Positions 1 through 7,040 of a DNA stretch of 11,236 bases are shown here, in pieces. A program made the translations under genes and the position numbers. This DNA is from Hyphomicrobiales bacterium (GTDB lineage Bacteria > Pseudomonadota > Alphaproteobacteria > Rhizobiales > Devosiaceae), in contig JALWTJ010000508.1 of assembly GCA_027082895.1 (NCBI GenBank), forward strand, positions 1-11,236. Reading direction: 5' to 3'. Numbering within the stretch: the stretch's first letter is position 1; every line of letters starts with the position of its first letter. The notes beneath the pieces are model-generated. The model did no database searches. It saw only the letters and a list, made by a program, of their open reading frames with translations, and was not told the origin of the DNA.

Positions 1-884
1 CCCCGCTGGCTGCGGATGGTGGGAATGGAGGCCAGCAGAGCGCTGGTATAGGGGTGCCGGGGAGCATGAAATATCGCGTTGACCGGTCCCTGCTCCATCA
101 CCTTGCCCAGATACATCACCACCACCAGATCGGCAATCTGGGCAATGACCCCCAGATCGTGGGTGATGAAAATCATGGAAAGGTTTTCCCTTTCCTGCAA
201 CTGGCGCAGCAGATTGAGCACCTGTGCCTGGGTGGTCACGTCAATGGCGGTGGTGGGTTCGTCTGCAATCAGCAGGGCGGGGGAATTGAGCAGGGCCATG
301 GCAATCATGACCCGCTGGCGCAGGCCGCCGGACAGCTCCCAGGAATAGACATTCAGCCTTTCGGCCGGCTTGGGAATGCCCACCTCCTGCATGCGGGCCA
401 GGACAATGTCGCGGGCCCTGTTCCCGTCCACATCCTGGTGCAGCCGGACCGCCTCGACCATCTGGTTGCCCACGGTGTGAACGGGGCTGAGGGCAGCCAT
501 GGGTTCCTGGGGGATGAGGGCAATATCATTGCCGCGAATAGCCCGCATCTGCGGTCCGCGGGGGTCAAGAGTGCGCAGATCCAGCGATGTGCCCCCATCG
601 CTGTCCACCGGACCGAACAGGATCTGCCCGTCGGTAATCTCTCCCGGCTTGTGCACAAGTCCGAGTATCGACTTGATGGTAACGGATTTTCCGCACCCGC
701 TCTCCCCCACGATGCCGACCACCTGCCCCCGGGGAACATCAAAGCTCACCCCGTCCACGGCAAGGGCGGTTCCTTCGTCCAGCACGAAGCGGGTTTTCAG
801 GTTTCTGACGGAAAGCAGGGGATCGGAGGGCACGGGCCGCGGGTTCCTTGTGGCTGGAAGATCAATGATAGGGGTCGGCGGCAT
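1..884 (-). CDS. OppD/DppD-type ABC transporter ATP-binding protein (3' end cut off by window edge)
   Basis: ATPase that would power the importer encoded just upstream, acting at the cytoplasmic face of the inner membrane. In the 294 visible residues (counted from the ATG at 884-882) I see Walker A GESGCGKS (60-67), Q-loop Gln126 in LIPQEPM, the ABC signature LSGGLRQR (184-191), Walker B LLIADEP (204-210) and H-loop His242 in THD. The motif HPYTSALLASIP (277-288) is typical of the OppD/DppD subgroup, where it precedes the C-terminal oligopeptide-transporter extension. A single-domain OppD is about 330 residues, so perhaps 30-40 are missing. A fused two-ATPase form (as in YejF) cannot be excluded. 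The reading frame continues upstream into the permease gene. Starts at 884 and 896 are both possible, and 884 overlaps the permease end by 23 nt, implying translational coupling. Family assignment is firm; start choice and substrate are not. Confidence 0.93.
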   Translation of the reverse strand, partial: MPPTPIIDLPATRNPRPVPSDPLLSVRNLKTRFVLDEGTALAVDGVSFDVPRGQVVGIVGESGCGKSVTIKSILGLVHKPGEITDGQILFGPVDSDGGTSLDLRTLDPRGPQMRAIRGNDIALIPQEPMAALSPVHTVGNQMVEAVRLHQDVDGNRARDIVLARMQEVGIPKPAERLNVYSWELSGGLRQRVMIAMALLNSPALLIADEPTTAIDVTTQAQVLNLLRQLQERENLSMIFITHDLGVIAQIADLVVVMYLGKVMEQGPVNAIFHAPRHPYTSALLASIPTIRSQR

Positions 885-2004
885 CGCGCAGTCCATCGCC
901 CAGGATGTTGAGGGAAATCACCGTCAGGATTACCGCGAGACCGGGCAGCAGCAGCCACGGGGCCAGGGCAACGGATTGCAGGTTCTGGGCTTCCTGCAGA
1001 AGCACGCCCCAACTGATTGCGGGGGGGCGCAGGCCCAGCCCGAGAAAACTGAGGAAAGTCTCGTTGATGATCATGACAGGAATGGCAAGGGTCACCGCGG
1101 CAATGATGTGGGAACTCATGGTGGGCAGCATGTGGCGGAACACGATGCGCAGTTGGGAGCAACCGGACAGTTTGGCGGCAACGATGAAATCCTCCTCCCG
1201 CAACACCAGAAAGCGCCCCCTCACCTCCCGGGCCAGCCCGGTCCATGTGATGAGGGCGAGAATGGCGGTAATGGCCAGATAGCCCTGCACCACCGACCAG
1301 TCCCGCGGCAGGGAGGCGGACAGGGCCAGCCAGATGGGAATGGGGGGAATGGATTGCAGCAATTCGATGAGGCGCTGGATGAACATGTCCACCCAGCCGC
1401 CGAAATAGCCGGATATGCCGCCAAGGAAGATACCGATCAGGGTGGACAGGAACACGGCCAGCAGGCCGATGGACAGGGATACCTGGGTGCCGAACAGCAC
1501 CCGGGACCACTGGTCGCGGCCCAGCCTGTCGGTTCCCAGCAGGTGGATGGGGCGGTCCTTTTCCGGGTCCGCCAGAGCAATCAGGTGCAGGTTGGAGGTG
1601 AACAGGCCGAAAAAGCTCCATTCGTAACCGGTGCCGAACAGGCGCAGGCGGGTCTTTTCGGTTTCGCTGGCCACCCATTCCATCTTCAGGGTGCGCGGGT
1701 TGCGCTTTCCCTCCACGGTGGGCACGAACAGGGCGGGGCCATTGTCCCAGAAATGGATGGCCTGGGGGGGAATGAACGACCCGCGCGTCTCGGATTCCTG
1801 AGGATCCTGGGTGCTGAAAAAGCCCGGGAACAGGGCAATGACAGCGATAACAATCAATATGGCCCCCGAAACCATGGCCAGACGATGCTTGCGGAACCGC
1901 CACCAGACAAGTTTCCAGTTGGGCGCAACCGACACCTCGTCGGGCACGTCCAGCAAATCATCGCGCAGATCCTGTTCGGGAGGGATGGCGGTTACTTTGT
2001 GCAT
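862..2004 (-). CDS. OppC/DppC-type ABC transporter permease with enlarged periplasmic loop
   Basis: Inner-membrane permease subunit, 380 residues, pairing with the DppB-type permease encoded just upstream. The N-terminal part (about 30-62) is the OppC_N module: an amphipathic region, then the first membrane helix. The subgroup hallmark HLLGTDRLGRDQWSRVLFG is at 154-172. The ATPase-contacting EAA-type loop (AAKLSGCSQLRIVFRHMLP) is at 276-294, followed by further helices and the conserved ending GDGLRDAADP. Ordinary OppC/DppC proteins have about 300 residues. The excess lies mainly between helix 1 and the GTD motif (about 63-153), which should be periplasmic. The start ATG lies 3 nt after the previous stop, with a strong GAGGAGG at 2019-2013 inside the end of the preceding gene. 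The downstream ATPase start overlaps this stop. The substrate cannot be read from the sequence. Confidence 0.95.
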   Translation of the reverse strand: MHKVTAIPPEQDLRDDLLDVPDEVSVAPNWKLVWWRFRKHRLAMVSGAILIVIAVIALFPGFFSTQDPQESETRGSFIPPQAIHFWDNGPALFVPTVEGKRNPRTLKMEWVASETEKTRLRLFGTGYEWSFFGLFTSNLHLIALADPEKDRPIHLLGTDRLGRDQWSRVLFGTQVSLSIGLLAVFLSTLIGIFLGGISGYFGGWVDMFIQRLIELLQSIPPIPIWLALSASLPRDWSVVQGYLAITAILALITWTGLAREVRGRFLVLREEDFIVAAKLSGCSQLRIVFRHMLPTMSSHIIAAVTLAIPVMIINETFLSFLGLGLRPPAISWGVLLQEAQNLQSVALAPWLLLPGLAVILTVISLNILGDGLRDAADPYH

Positions 2005-2007
2005 GGC

Positions 2008-2997
2008 TCAAGCCTCCTCCATGCGGATGCGGGGATCCAGCCAGGCCAGCAGGATATCGGAGAGCAGCGTGCCCACCACGGCCAGACCGAAATAGGTCAA
2101 AACGATGGTGCCGGCCAGAAACATGTCCTGGGAAATCAGGGAGCGCAGCAACAGGGGCCCGATGGTGGGCAGGTTGAGCACGGTGGCAACGATCAGGCTG
2201 CCCGAAAAGATCAGCGGCAGGTACCAGCCCAGAGAGGAAACAAGGGGGTTGATGGCCAGCCGCAGGGGATATTTCAGGACCAGTTTCCATTCGGGCATGC
2301 CCTTGGCGCGGGCCATTTCCATATAGGGCTTGTTCAACTCGTCCAGCAGGTTGGCGCGCAGGATGCGGGCAAGGCGTGCGGTGCCGTCCAGCCCCAGAAT
2401 GACCATGGGCAACCAGAGATGTTTCAAAAGATCCGCCGTGCGCGCCCAACTCCAGGGGGCATCGGCAAATTCGGGGGAAAACAGCCCGGTAATGGTTATG
2501 CCGAAATTGGAGAAGGCCAGCCACATCAATATCAGGGCGGTCATGAAAGTGGGGGTGGCCACCCCGATATAGTTCACGATGGTGAAGAAATAATCGAAGA
2601 AGGAGTATTGCCGAGTGGCGGAAATGATACCGATGGGCAGGGCCACGGCAAAGGTGAACACAAGGGTTGCCAGCCCCAGAATGACCGTCAGCAGCAGACG
2701 CTGGCCGATCAGTTCGGCAATGGGTTTCTGAAAATCCAGCGATATCCCCAGATCACCTTGAAGAATTCGTGATATCCATTTGAAATACTGAACATAAATG
2801 GACTGGTCCAGCCCATAGAGTTCGCGCAGGGAATCAATCTGTATCTGGTCCATGGAAGAACCGGACGCGGCCAGTTCCGCCACATAGGAAGTAACGAAGT
2901 CGCCCGGTGGTGCCTGAATGAGGATAAAGGCCACCACGGAAAAGATGAACATGAGAAAGGGCAGAAGCGCGAGACGTTTCAGAATAAAGACCAGCAT
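2008..2997 (-). CDS. OppB/DppB-type ABC transporter permease
   Basis: Inner-membrane permease subunit, 329 residues, the usual length for DppB/OppB. It begins directly with the short N-terminal module of this family (MLVFILKRLALLPFLMF, first helix about 8-28). The periplasmic stretch carries LRELYGLDQSIYVQYFKWI (58-76) and GDLGISL (81-87). The transport domain has about five more helices, and the cytoplasmic EAA-type loop EMARAKGMPEWKLVLKYPL (227-245) contacts the ATPase. It ends with LDPRIRMEEA, the normal ending for the family. A modest CAGGT precedes the ATG by about 5 nt. It follows the binding-protein gene after 197 nt and precedes the second permease by 3 nt, so all are probably one transcript. 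Family is secure; substrate is inferred only from neighbours. Confidence 0.95.
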   Translation of the reverse strand: MLVFILKRLALLPFLMFIFSVVAFILIQAPPGDFVTSYVAELAASGSSMDQIQIDSLRELYGLDQSIYVQYFKWISRILQGDLGISLDFQKPIAELIGQRLLLTVILGLATLVFTFAVALPIGIISATRQYSFFDYFFTIVNYIGVATPTFMTALILMWLAFSNFGITITGLFSPEFADAPWSWARTADLLKHLWLPMVILGLDGTARLARILRANLLDELNKPYMEMARAKGMPEWKLVLKYPLRLAINPLVSSLGWYLPLIFSGSLIVATVLNLPTIGPLLLRSLISQDMFLAGTIVLTYFGLAVVGTLLSDILLAWLDPRIRMEEA

Positions 2998-3126
2998 CGA
3001 ACCTGTTTCACCTGCTTGACGACATTTTGCCCGCCCCGATCATATACCTTGGCTGCATACGCTCGGCCACATACCCTTGCCGGGTTTCAAGACGTGCTCC
3101 GGAAATGGGAAAAGCAAAGCGGAAGG

Positions 3127-3181
3127 GTGGCCGATGCCGGCCGGCAACCCCTTTTTCGGGATCATCGGCCGGCACCGGCAC
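3127..3181 (-). other. Strong imperfect hairpin between binding-protein and permease genes
   Basis: The arms 3127-3142 and 3167-3181 are inverted repeats with one bulge and one mismatch. They include a perfect 8-bp core (GCCGGCCG at 3136-3143 against CGGCCGGC at 3166-3173). The loop holds a possible small CCC/GGG stem around an A-run. Read on the minus strand, no uninterrupted U-run follows the stem, so it does not look like a classic intrinsic terminator. Stable stems at this position in binding-protein-dependent transport operons commonly protect the upstream mRNA, giving more receptor than permease. That is the likely role here, by analogy (as in malE-malF). A partial terminator is the alternative. 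Confidence 0.6.
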
Positions 3182-3194
3182 GGGGGGAGAAAAA

Positions 3195-5135
3195 CTATTT
3201 GGCGAAATAGAATTGCTCCGGCCGGGTATTGCCCGGTGTCCTGAGGGGCCAGTCATTACCCGCCACCTTGGCGACGTTGCGCAGGTTGTTGTTCACCACG
3301 ACCACGCCCTGCACCATGGGAGTGAGGCCCACGGTTCCGATTTCCCAGACATTGGTTGCCCAGATGCGGAACAGTTCCTTGGCCAACTCGATCTGGCGTT
3401 CGCGACCGGAAAGCTTGGCCTCGTCGATGATATCCATCAGGCGCTGGATTTCCGGGGTCGGCGCCATGCCCTCGGCCCCGTTGGTTTCCACCCATTTGCG
3501 CACGAGGGGCGCAAAGGTCAGGCTGGGGTTGGAGCGCGGGTCCATCTTGGGCTGGCCCGAGAAGGGGAAGCCGGTGGTGTCCTCGTTCCAGATCTCGATC
3601 TGAAGATCATTGGAATCCCGCATTGCGAAATGGGGAGTGCGTTCCCGGATCTCGATATGGGCGCGAACGCCGACCTTGGCCCAGTTCTCGACCACCAGTT
3701 GGCCAATATCGGCCCAGCTGGCAAAGGCAGGCACGACCCCGATTTCCAGATCCAGACGCCGGCCATCGGGCAATTGACGGAAACCGTCCGCATCCCGGGC
3801 TGTCAGGCCAATGCCATCCAGAAGGGCGTTGGCCTTGTCCGGGTCAAGCTGGGTATACTTGAACGCATATTCATCCCCCGGATAGTAGGGGCTGAAGGGG
3901 GCAGGTACGCCCTGACGGGCTTCACCAATCCCCAGGAAGGCCAGTTCCTTGATCGCATCCCGGTCAATGGCATAGGACAGGGCCACGCGGAAATCCTTGT
4001 TGCGCAGCAGATCGCCCACGCCCATGTCGTTGGTATAGGTCTGATTGAACATCAGCACCGCGTCCGAGCCGCCAAAGGTGGGGTAGGTCACGACGTGATA
4101 GCCGCCCTTGTCGGCATTCTCCATCAGGACGGGGAAGTTGCTCATGGCAATGTGGCGGCCCTGCATGTCGATTTCGCCCCCGACTGCGGCCAGATTCAGG
4201 GTTTCCTTGTCGGCGAAGAACTTGAAATCCACCTCGTCGATATAGGGAAGCTGGTTACCTGCTTCGTCCACGGCAAAATAATAGGGGTTGCGTTCAATGA
4301 CAAAGGTCTGATCGGCAACGGTGCTGCCATTCTTTGGCACCCATGCCGCCGTGCTGGGCCGATTGCCGCTCAGATGGGGCAATGCCTCCACGGCAAACAG
4401 CTGCGTCCAGGTGTCAAAACCGGCCGCGGCCACCTTGGCGTCCAGGCTTGCCTGATCCGTATAATCGGGATGGAACTGCTTCATGTAATGGGCCGGCACA
4501 AAGACCAGATTGTTGATGGACTTGTCGGCGCCGTCCTTGTTGGCCAGATCGAGCAGAAAGGCCGTATTGGGCTGGGCAAAGGTCCAGCGCACGGCCGTAT
4601 CGGACAGCTTTTCGACAATCACGTCACTGCCATCGCCATTCTGCATCCACAGGGGACGGGTCGGTGTCAGTTCCTTGTTGTTCAGAATGGCGTCATACCA
4701 GAACATGATATCATTGGCGGTGAAAGGCTCTCCGTCCGACCATTTCATGCCCTTGCGCAGATAGACCGTCCACTGGGTAAAATCGGCGTTGGAATCCCAG
4801 CCCTTGGCAATATGGGGGATGACCTCGCCGCCGTCGAGCGCATAGCGCACCAGGGCATCATAGACGACACGGGTATAGTTGTTGTGGTCCGATGGGCCAA
4901 GAAACCCGCGATGCAGAACGCCGCCATAGGTGCCGATGGACTCGGTAACCTTTTCCACCAGCGGTTCGTCCGGCAGGCGTTCATCCACCGGCGGCAGCGT
5001 GCCCGCCGCAACGGCCCCATCCAGCATGGGGGCTCCGGTAAAGGCCAGTGCCCCGGTCAATGAAAACAGGCCAATTCCCGCGGCCAGCGCCACCGCGCCG
5101 GCCCCGGTAATGGTTCGTTTCAACCAGAAATTCAT
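3195..5135 (-). CDS. Periplasmic solute-binding protein, family 5 (SBP_bac_5), Opp/Dpp-type importer
   Basis: Receptor that captures the substrate in the periplasm and delivers it to the two permeases encoded downstream; 646 residues. The signal peptide is clear: basic MNFWLKR, a hydrophobic stretch, and a probable cleavage after ALA at about residue 31 (Sec type, no lipobox cysteine). The family 5 signature TQWTVYLRKGMKWSDGEPFT is in the first third, followed by FTANDIMFWYDAI. Later comes IERNPYYFAVDEAGNQLPYIDEV, then DLLRNKDFRVALSYAIDRDAI, both usual in this family. At over 620 residues it belongs to the large form of the family, whereas OppA/DppA are about 510-540. From general knowledge, long family 5 proteins often bind carbohydrates or larger ligands. 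The frame stays open upstream to 5357, but I chose 5135 for the signal peptide and the Shine-Dalgarno AAGGGAGA (5148-5141). Its divergence from uxaC suggests a uronate-related ligand (inference). Confidence 0.94.
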   Translation of the reverse strand: MNFWLKRTITGAGAVALAAGIGLFSLTGALAFTGAPMLDGAVAAGTLPPVDERLPDEPLVEKVTESIGTYGGVLHRGFLGPSDHNNYTRVVYDALVRYALDGGEVIPHIAKGWDSNADFTQWTVYLRKGMKWSDGEPFTANDIMFWYDAILNNKELTPTRPLWMQNGDGSDVIVEKLSDTAVRWTFAQPNTAFLLDLANKDGADKSINNLVFVPAHYMKQFHPDYTDQASLDAKVAAAGFDTWTQLFAVEALPHLSGNRPSTAAWVPKNGSTVADQTFVIERNPYYFAVDEAGNQLPYIDEVDFKFFADKETLNLAAVGGEIDMQGRHIAMSNFPVLMENADKGGYHVVTYPTFGGSDAVLMFNQTYTNDMGVGDLLRNKDFRVALSYAIDRDAIKELAFLGIGEARQGVPAPFSPYYPGDEYAFKYTQLDPDKANALLDGIGLTARDADGFRQLPDGRRLDLEIGVVPAFASWADIGQLVVENWAKVGVRAHIEIRERTPHFAMRDSNDLQIEIWNEDTTGFPFSGQPKMDPRSNPSLTFAPLVRKWVETNGAEGMAPTPEIQRLMDIIDEAKLSGRERQIELAKELFRIWATNVWEIGTVGLTPMVQGVVVVNNNLRNVAKVAGNDWPLRTPGNTRPEQFYFAK

Positions 5136-5159
5136 AATGCTCTCCCTTGATCGTGCGAC

Positions 5160-5169
5160 TGTTGCAACA
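5160..5169. promoter_or_regulatory. Perfect 10-bp palindrome TGTTGCAACA in binding-protein leader
   Basis: This lies 25 nt upstream of the binding-protein start codon, within the presumed mRNA leader. Flanking CGAC (5156-5159) and GTCG (5173-5176) extend the symmetry with a 3-nt bulge. It could be an operator half-site pair or a small leader hairpin near the ribosome binding site. A 10-bp palindrome alone is weak evidence. Confidence 0.25.
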
Positions 5170-5316
5170 TGCGTCGTCCGGGCCATCTCACTGCCTGAAA
5201 CACCATGTTCCGGCACCGGGCACGCACCCTCGCGTTCTTCACCGCACCACCAACGGGCAAAACAACGCACAACGCGCCCTTTTTGCTCAGGGGCCGCCAT
5301 GTCCGCCTTTCGCCCG

Positions 5317-5335
5317 ATCCGCGTGCGATGCGGAT
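5317..5335. promoter_or_regulatory. Operator-like dyad ATCCGC-N7-GCGGAT
   Basis: Perfect 6-bp arms (5317-5322 and 5330-5335) flank a 7-nt centre, with a further T-A pair near the middle. In a divergent intergenic region this is the size and symmetry expected for a dimeric helix-turn-helix regulator. It sits next to the AT-rich promoter core and would cover the predicted start of the importer transcript. I do not recognise the sequence as the known site of a particular regulator family. Confidence 0.35.
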
Positions 5336-5337
5336 AC

Positions 5338-5367
5338 AAACTAGACATTAAAAACAATCGGTGTCAA
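5338..5367 (-). promoter_or_regulatory. Candidate sigma-70 promoter for importer operon
   Basis: On the minus strand a perfect consensus -35 TTGACA occupies 5367-5362. The -10 is weak: TAGTTT at 5343-5338 with an 18-nt spacer, matching three of six bases. The start would fall near 5331, inside the 19-bp dyad. A perfect -35 with a poor -10 would fit a regulated promoter that needs help or is repressed. The prediction is only moderate. Confidence 0.3.
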
Positions 5368-5371
5368 TAAT
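5342..5371 (+). promoter_or_regulatory. Candidate sigma-70 promoter for uxaC operon
   Basis: The -35 candidate TAGACA (5342-5347) matches TTGACA at five of six bases. The -10 candidate AATAAT (5366-5371) matches TATAAT at five of six. They are 18 nt apart, which would place the transcription start near 5378. This is a by-eye call in an AT-rich patch, where chance matches are easy. It gains some support from its position between divergent genes and its overlap with the opposite-strand promoter candidate. Confidence 0.35.
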
Positions 5372-5380
5372 ATCGGTGAC
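5357..5380 (+). repeat. Direct repeats ATCGGTGTC / ATCGGTGAC, 15-bp period
   Basis: Copies at 5357-5365 and 5372-5380 differ at one base. They overlap the -10 region and predicted start of the uxaC promoter and the -35 of the opposite promoter. Tandem sites 1.5 helical turns apart could bind a regulator, but the signal is short and could be chance. Confidence 0.3.
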
Positions 5381-5474
5381 TGTAAATAATAAGAAAATAC
5401 GGCGAGCGGCCCCGGACATGCGAGGGTGCGGGGTTGCCGCCGGACAGTGCGGGGACGAAAGCGGAAGGGACAAC

Positions 5475-6881
5475 ATGACATTGCTGAACGAAGACAGGCT
5501 GTTCCCGGTGGACAAAAAGACGCGCGCGCTGGCCCGCGCCCTGTTCGACTCGGTCCGCAACCTGCCCATCATCAGCCCGCACGGGCATACCAACCCGCGC
5601 TGGTTTGCCCGGAACTGCCCCTTTCCCGACCCGGCCGAACTGTTCGTCAAGCCGGACCACTATGTGTTCCGCATGCTCCATTCCCAGGGGGTCAGCCTGG
5701 ACAGTCTGGGGGTGCCGCGCATTGATGGGGAACCGGTGGAGACGGACAGCCGCACCATCTGGCGGCGTTTTGCCCGCCATTATCATCTGCTGCGGGGGAC
5801 ACCGAGCCGGATGTGGATCGACCATTCGTTTCAGGACGTATTCGGAATCGATCAGGTGCTGAACGAAGAGAGTGCCGATGACATATACGAGCATATTGCC
5901 GCCTGCCTTTCACAGCCGGAATTTCGCCCCCGTGCCCTCTACGACCGCTTCAACATCGAGGTGATCGCTACCACCGAAACGCCGCTGGACGATCTGAAAT
6001 GGCATCGCGAAATCCGGGATTCGGACTGGCAGGGGCGCGTTGTCAGCGCCTTCCGGCCCGACAATGTCATTGACCCGGAACGGGCCGACTTCACCAGGAA
6101 TATAGAATTGCTGGGGCAGATCAGCAGGTGTGACACCACCCGGTTTCCGGGGTATCTGGAAGCCCTTTTTGCTTGCCGGGCCTTCTTCAAGGCCCACGGC
6201 GCCACCAGCACCGACCATGGCCATGCCAGCGCCCGCACGGAGGTGCTGCCGGAACGGGAGGCAGAAAGCCTGTTTCAGCAGGCCCTGAACGGCAGGATCA
6301 GCGCTGAAGAAGCGGACCGGTTCCGCGGCCACATGCTGACCGAAATGGCCCGCATGAGCCTTGAAGACGGGCTGGTGATGCAGATCCATCCCGGCGCCTG
6401 GCGCAACCACAATGCCACGGTGTTCCGGCAGCGAGGGCCGGACATGGGATTTGATATTCCCCGCCGCACGGACTATGCGGTCGCGCTCAAGCCGCTGCTG
6501 GACGAGATGGGCCATCGCAGCGATCTCACCATCATCCTGTTCACGCTGGATGAAACCGCCTTTTCCCGGGAACTGGCGCCACTGGCCGGGGTCTATCCGT
6601 GCCTGAAGCTGGGGCCGCCCTGGTGGTTTCTGGACAGTGCGGAAGGGATGCGGCGGTTCCGCGAAACGGTGACCGAAACGGCCGGGTTCTACAACACGGT
6701 CGGGTTCAACGATGATACACGGGCTTTCTGTTCCATTCCCGCGCGCCATGACGTGGCGCGGCGGGTGGATTGTGCCTATCTGGCACAACTGGTGGTGACG
6801 GGACGCCTTGGCCAGGAGGATGCGTTTGAGGTTGCAGCCGACCTGGCGTACCATCTGGCGAAGAAATCCTACCGCCTCTAG
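5475..6881 (+). CDS. uxaC: Uronate (glucuronate/galacturonate) isomerase
   Basis: Cytoplasmic enzyme that interconverts D-glucuronate and D-fructuronate, and D-galacturonate and D-tagaturonate: the first step of hexuronate catabolism. Its 468 residues match the family length of about 470. It is an amidohydrolase-superfamily barrel. I see the metal-binding HxH as PHGHTNP (His36, His38), then KPDHYVFRML (59-68), TTETP (166-170), AFRPD (192-196), TDHGH (246-250), MQIHPGAWRNHN (302-313), PDMGFD (322-327), WWFLDSAEGM (383-392), DDTRAF (413-418) and RHDVARR (424-430). All correspond to conserved blocks in E. coli UxaC, though overall similarity is modest and HGHTNP replaces the HCHLPP of E. coli. 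The frame is open from 5361, but the ATG at 5475 follows GGAAGGGA (5463-5470) and begins at the normal family N-terminus. First gene of the plus-strand operon; uxuB follows after 159 nt. Confidence 0.95.
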   Translation: MTLLNEDRLFPVDKKTRALARALFDSVRNLPIISPHGHTNPRWFARNCPFPDPAELFVKPDHYVFRMLHSQGVSLDSLGVPRIDGEPVETDSRTIWRRFARHYHLLRGTPSRMWIDHSFQDVFGIDQVLNEESADDIYEHIAACLSQPEFRPRALYDRFNIEVIATTETPLDDLKWHREIRDSDWQGRVVSAFRPDNVIDPERADFTRNIELLGQISRCDTTRFPGYLEALFACRAFFKAHGATSTDHGHASARTEVLPEREAESLFQQALNGRISAEEADRFRGHMLTEMARMSLEDGLVMQIHPGAWRNHNATVFRQRGPDMGFDIPRRTDYAVALKPLLDEMGHRSDLTIILFTLDETAFSRELAPLAGVYPCLKLGPPWWFLDSAEGMRRFRETVTETAGFYNTVGFNDDTRAFCSIPARHDVARRVDCAYLAQLVVTGRLGQEDAFEVAADLAYHLAKKSYRL

Positions 6882-7040
6882 ATTCGGCAATGGAATCGAG
6901 AGACGACACGCAACAGGGGAAGCCTTTTCAGAAGGGGAGGCCCTTTCGGGAAAGGATAGCTCCGGGGGAGCGTGTGCATCTTTTGCCCGCCTCCCATCGC
7001 GCCTGTCGCTTTCCGCATGCAAATGGAGCACGACCATCCC
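6882..7040 (+). other. Intergenic spacer uxaC-uxuB with two small hairpins
   Basis: This 159-nt spacer is long for an operon. It holds two small adjacent hairpins: CCTTT-CGGG-AAAGG (6942-6955) and GCTCC-GGG-GGAGC (6959-6971). Neither is followed by a good T-run, so I do not call a terminator. They may be processing or stability elements. I see no convincing internal promoter. Confidence 0.4.

Larger units (their letters stand above)
5136..5474. promoter_or_regulatory. Divergent control region between importer operon and uronate catabolic operon
   Basis: These 339 nt contain no convincing gene. An AT-rich core at about 5334-5400 stands out from GC-rich flanks and carries the best promoter candidates for both directions. 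A 19-bp dyad (5317-5335), a pair of direct repeats (5357-5380) and a 10-bp palindrome (5160-5169) are the operator-like elements. If the promoters are placed correctly, the leader of the binding-protein mRNA would be about 195 nt and that of uxaC about 95 nt. I see no riboswitch I can name. No regulator gene lies in the window, so the controlling factor (for instance a GntR- or LacI-family uronate repressor) is unknown. Confidence 0.7.

Noticed and set aside
499..2772. A 757-codon open frame on the plus strand opposite the ATPase and permease genes
   Set aside because: Gly/Gln/His-rich, low-complexity translation antisense to well-supported transporter genes; a shadow frame.
3027..5063. A 678-codon open frame on the plus strand opposite the binding-protein gene
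   Set aside because: Antisense shadow of the binding protein. The opposite strand has a signal peptide, ribosome site and family 5 motifs; this one has none.
5262..5275. Tandem 7-mer ACAACGC twice in the binding-protein leader
   Set aside because: Only two copies of a short word with no symmetry and no clear relation to promoter or ribosome site.
5136..5357. A 74-residue N-terminal extension of the binding protein (frame open to 5357)
   Set aside because: The extension is charged and Cys/Trp/Arg-containing and would bury the signal peptide. MNFWLKR at 5135 has a good Shine-Dalgarno and begins the export signal.
5412..5446. CCGGACA repeated at 5412-5418 and 5440-5446 in the uxaC leader
   Set aside because: Two copies of a short GC-rich word in GC-rich DNA are likely by chance, and the surrounding similarity is weak.
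5361..5474. A 38-residue N-terminal extension of UxaC from GTG 5361
   Set aside because: It is not needed to match the family length, starts within the promoter candidates and has no ribosome site. ATG 5475 has GGAAGGGA.
6942..6971. Possible intrinsic terminator after uxaC
   Set aside because: Two 5-bp stems are present, but neither is followed by a T-run, and the downstream gene is the next pathway step, so termination here is not supported.
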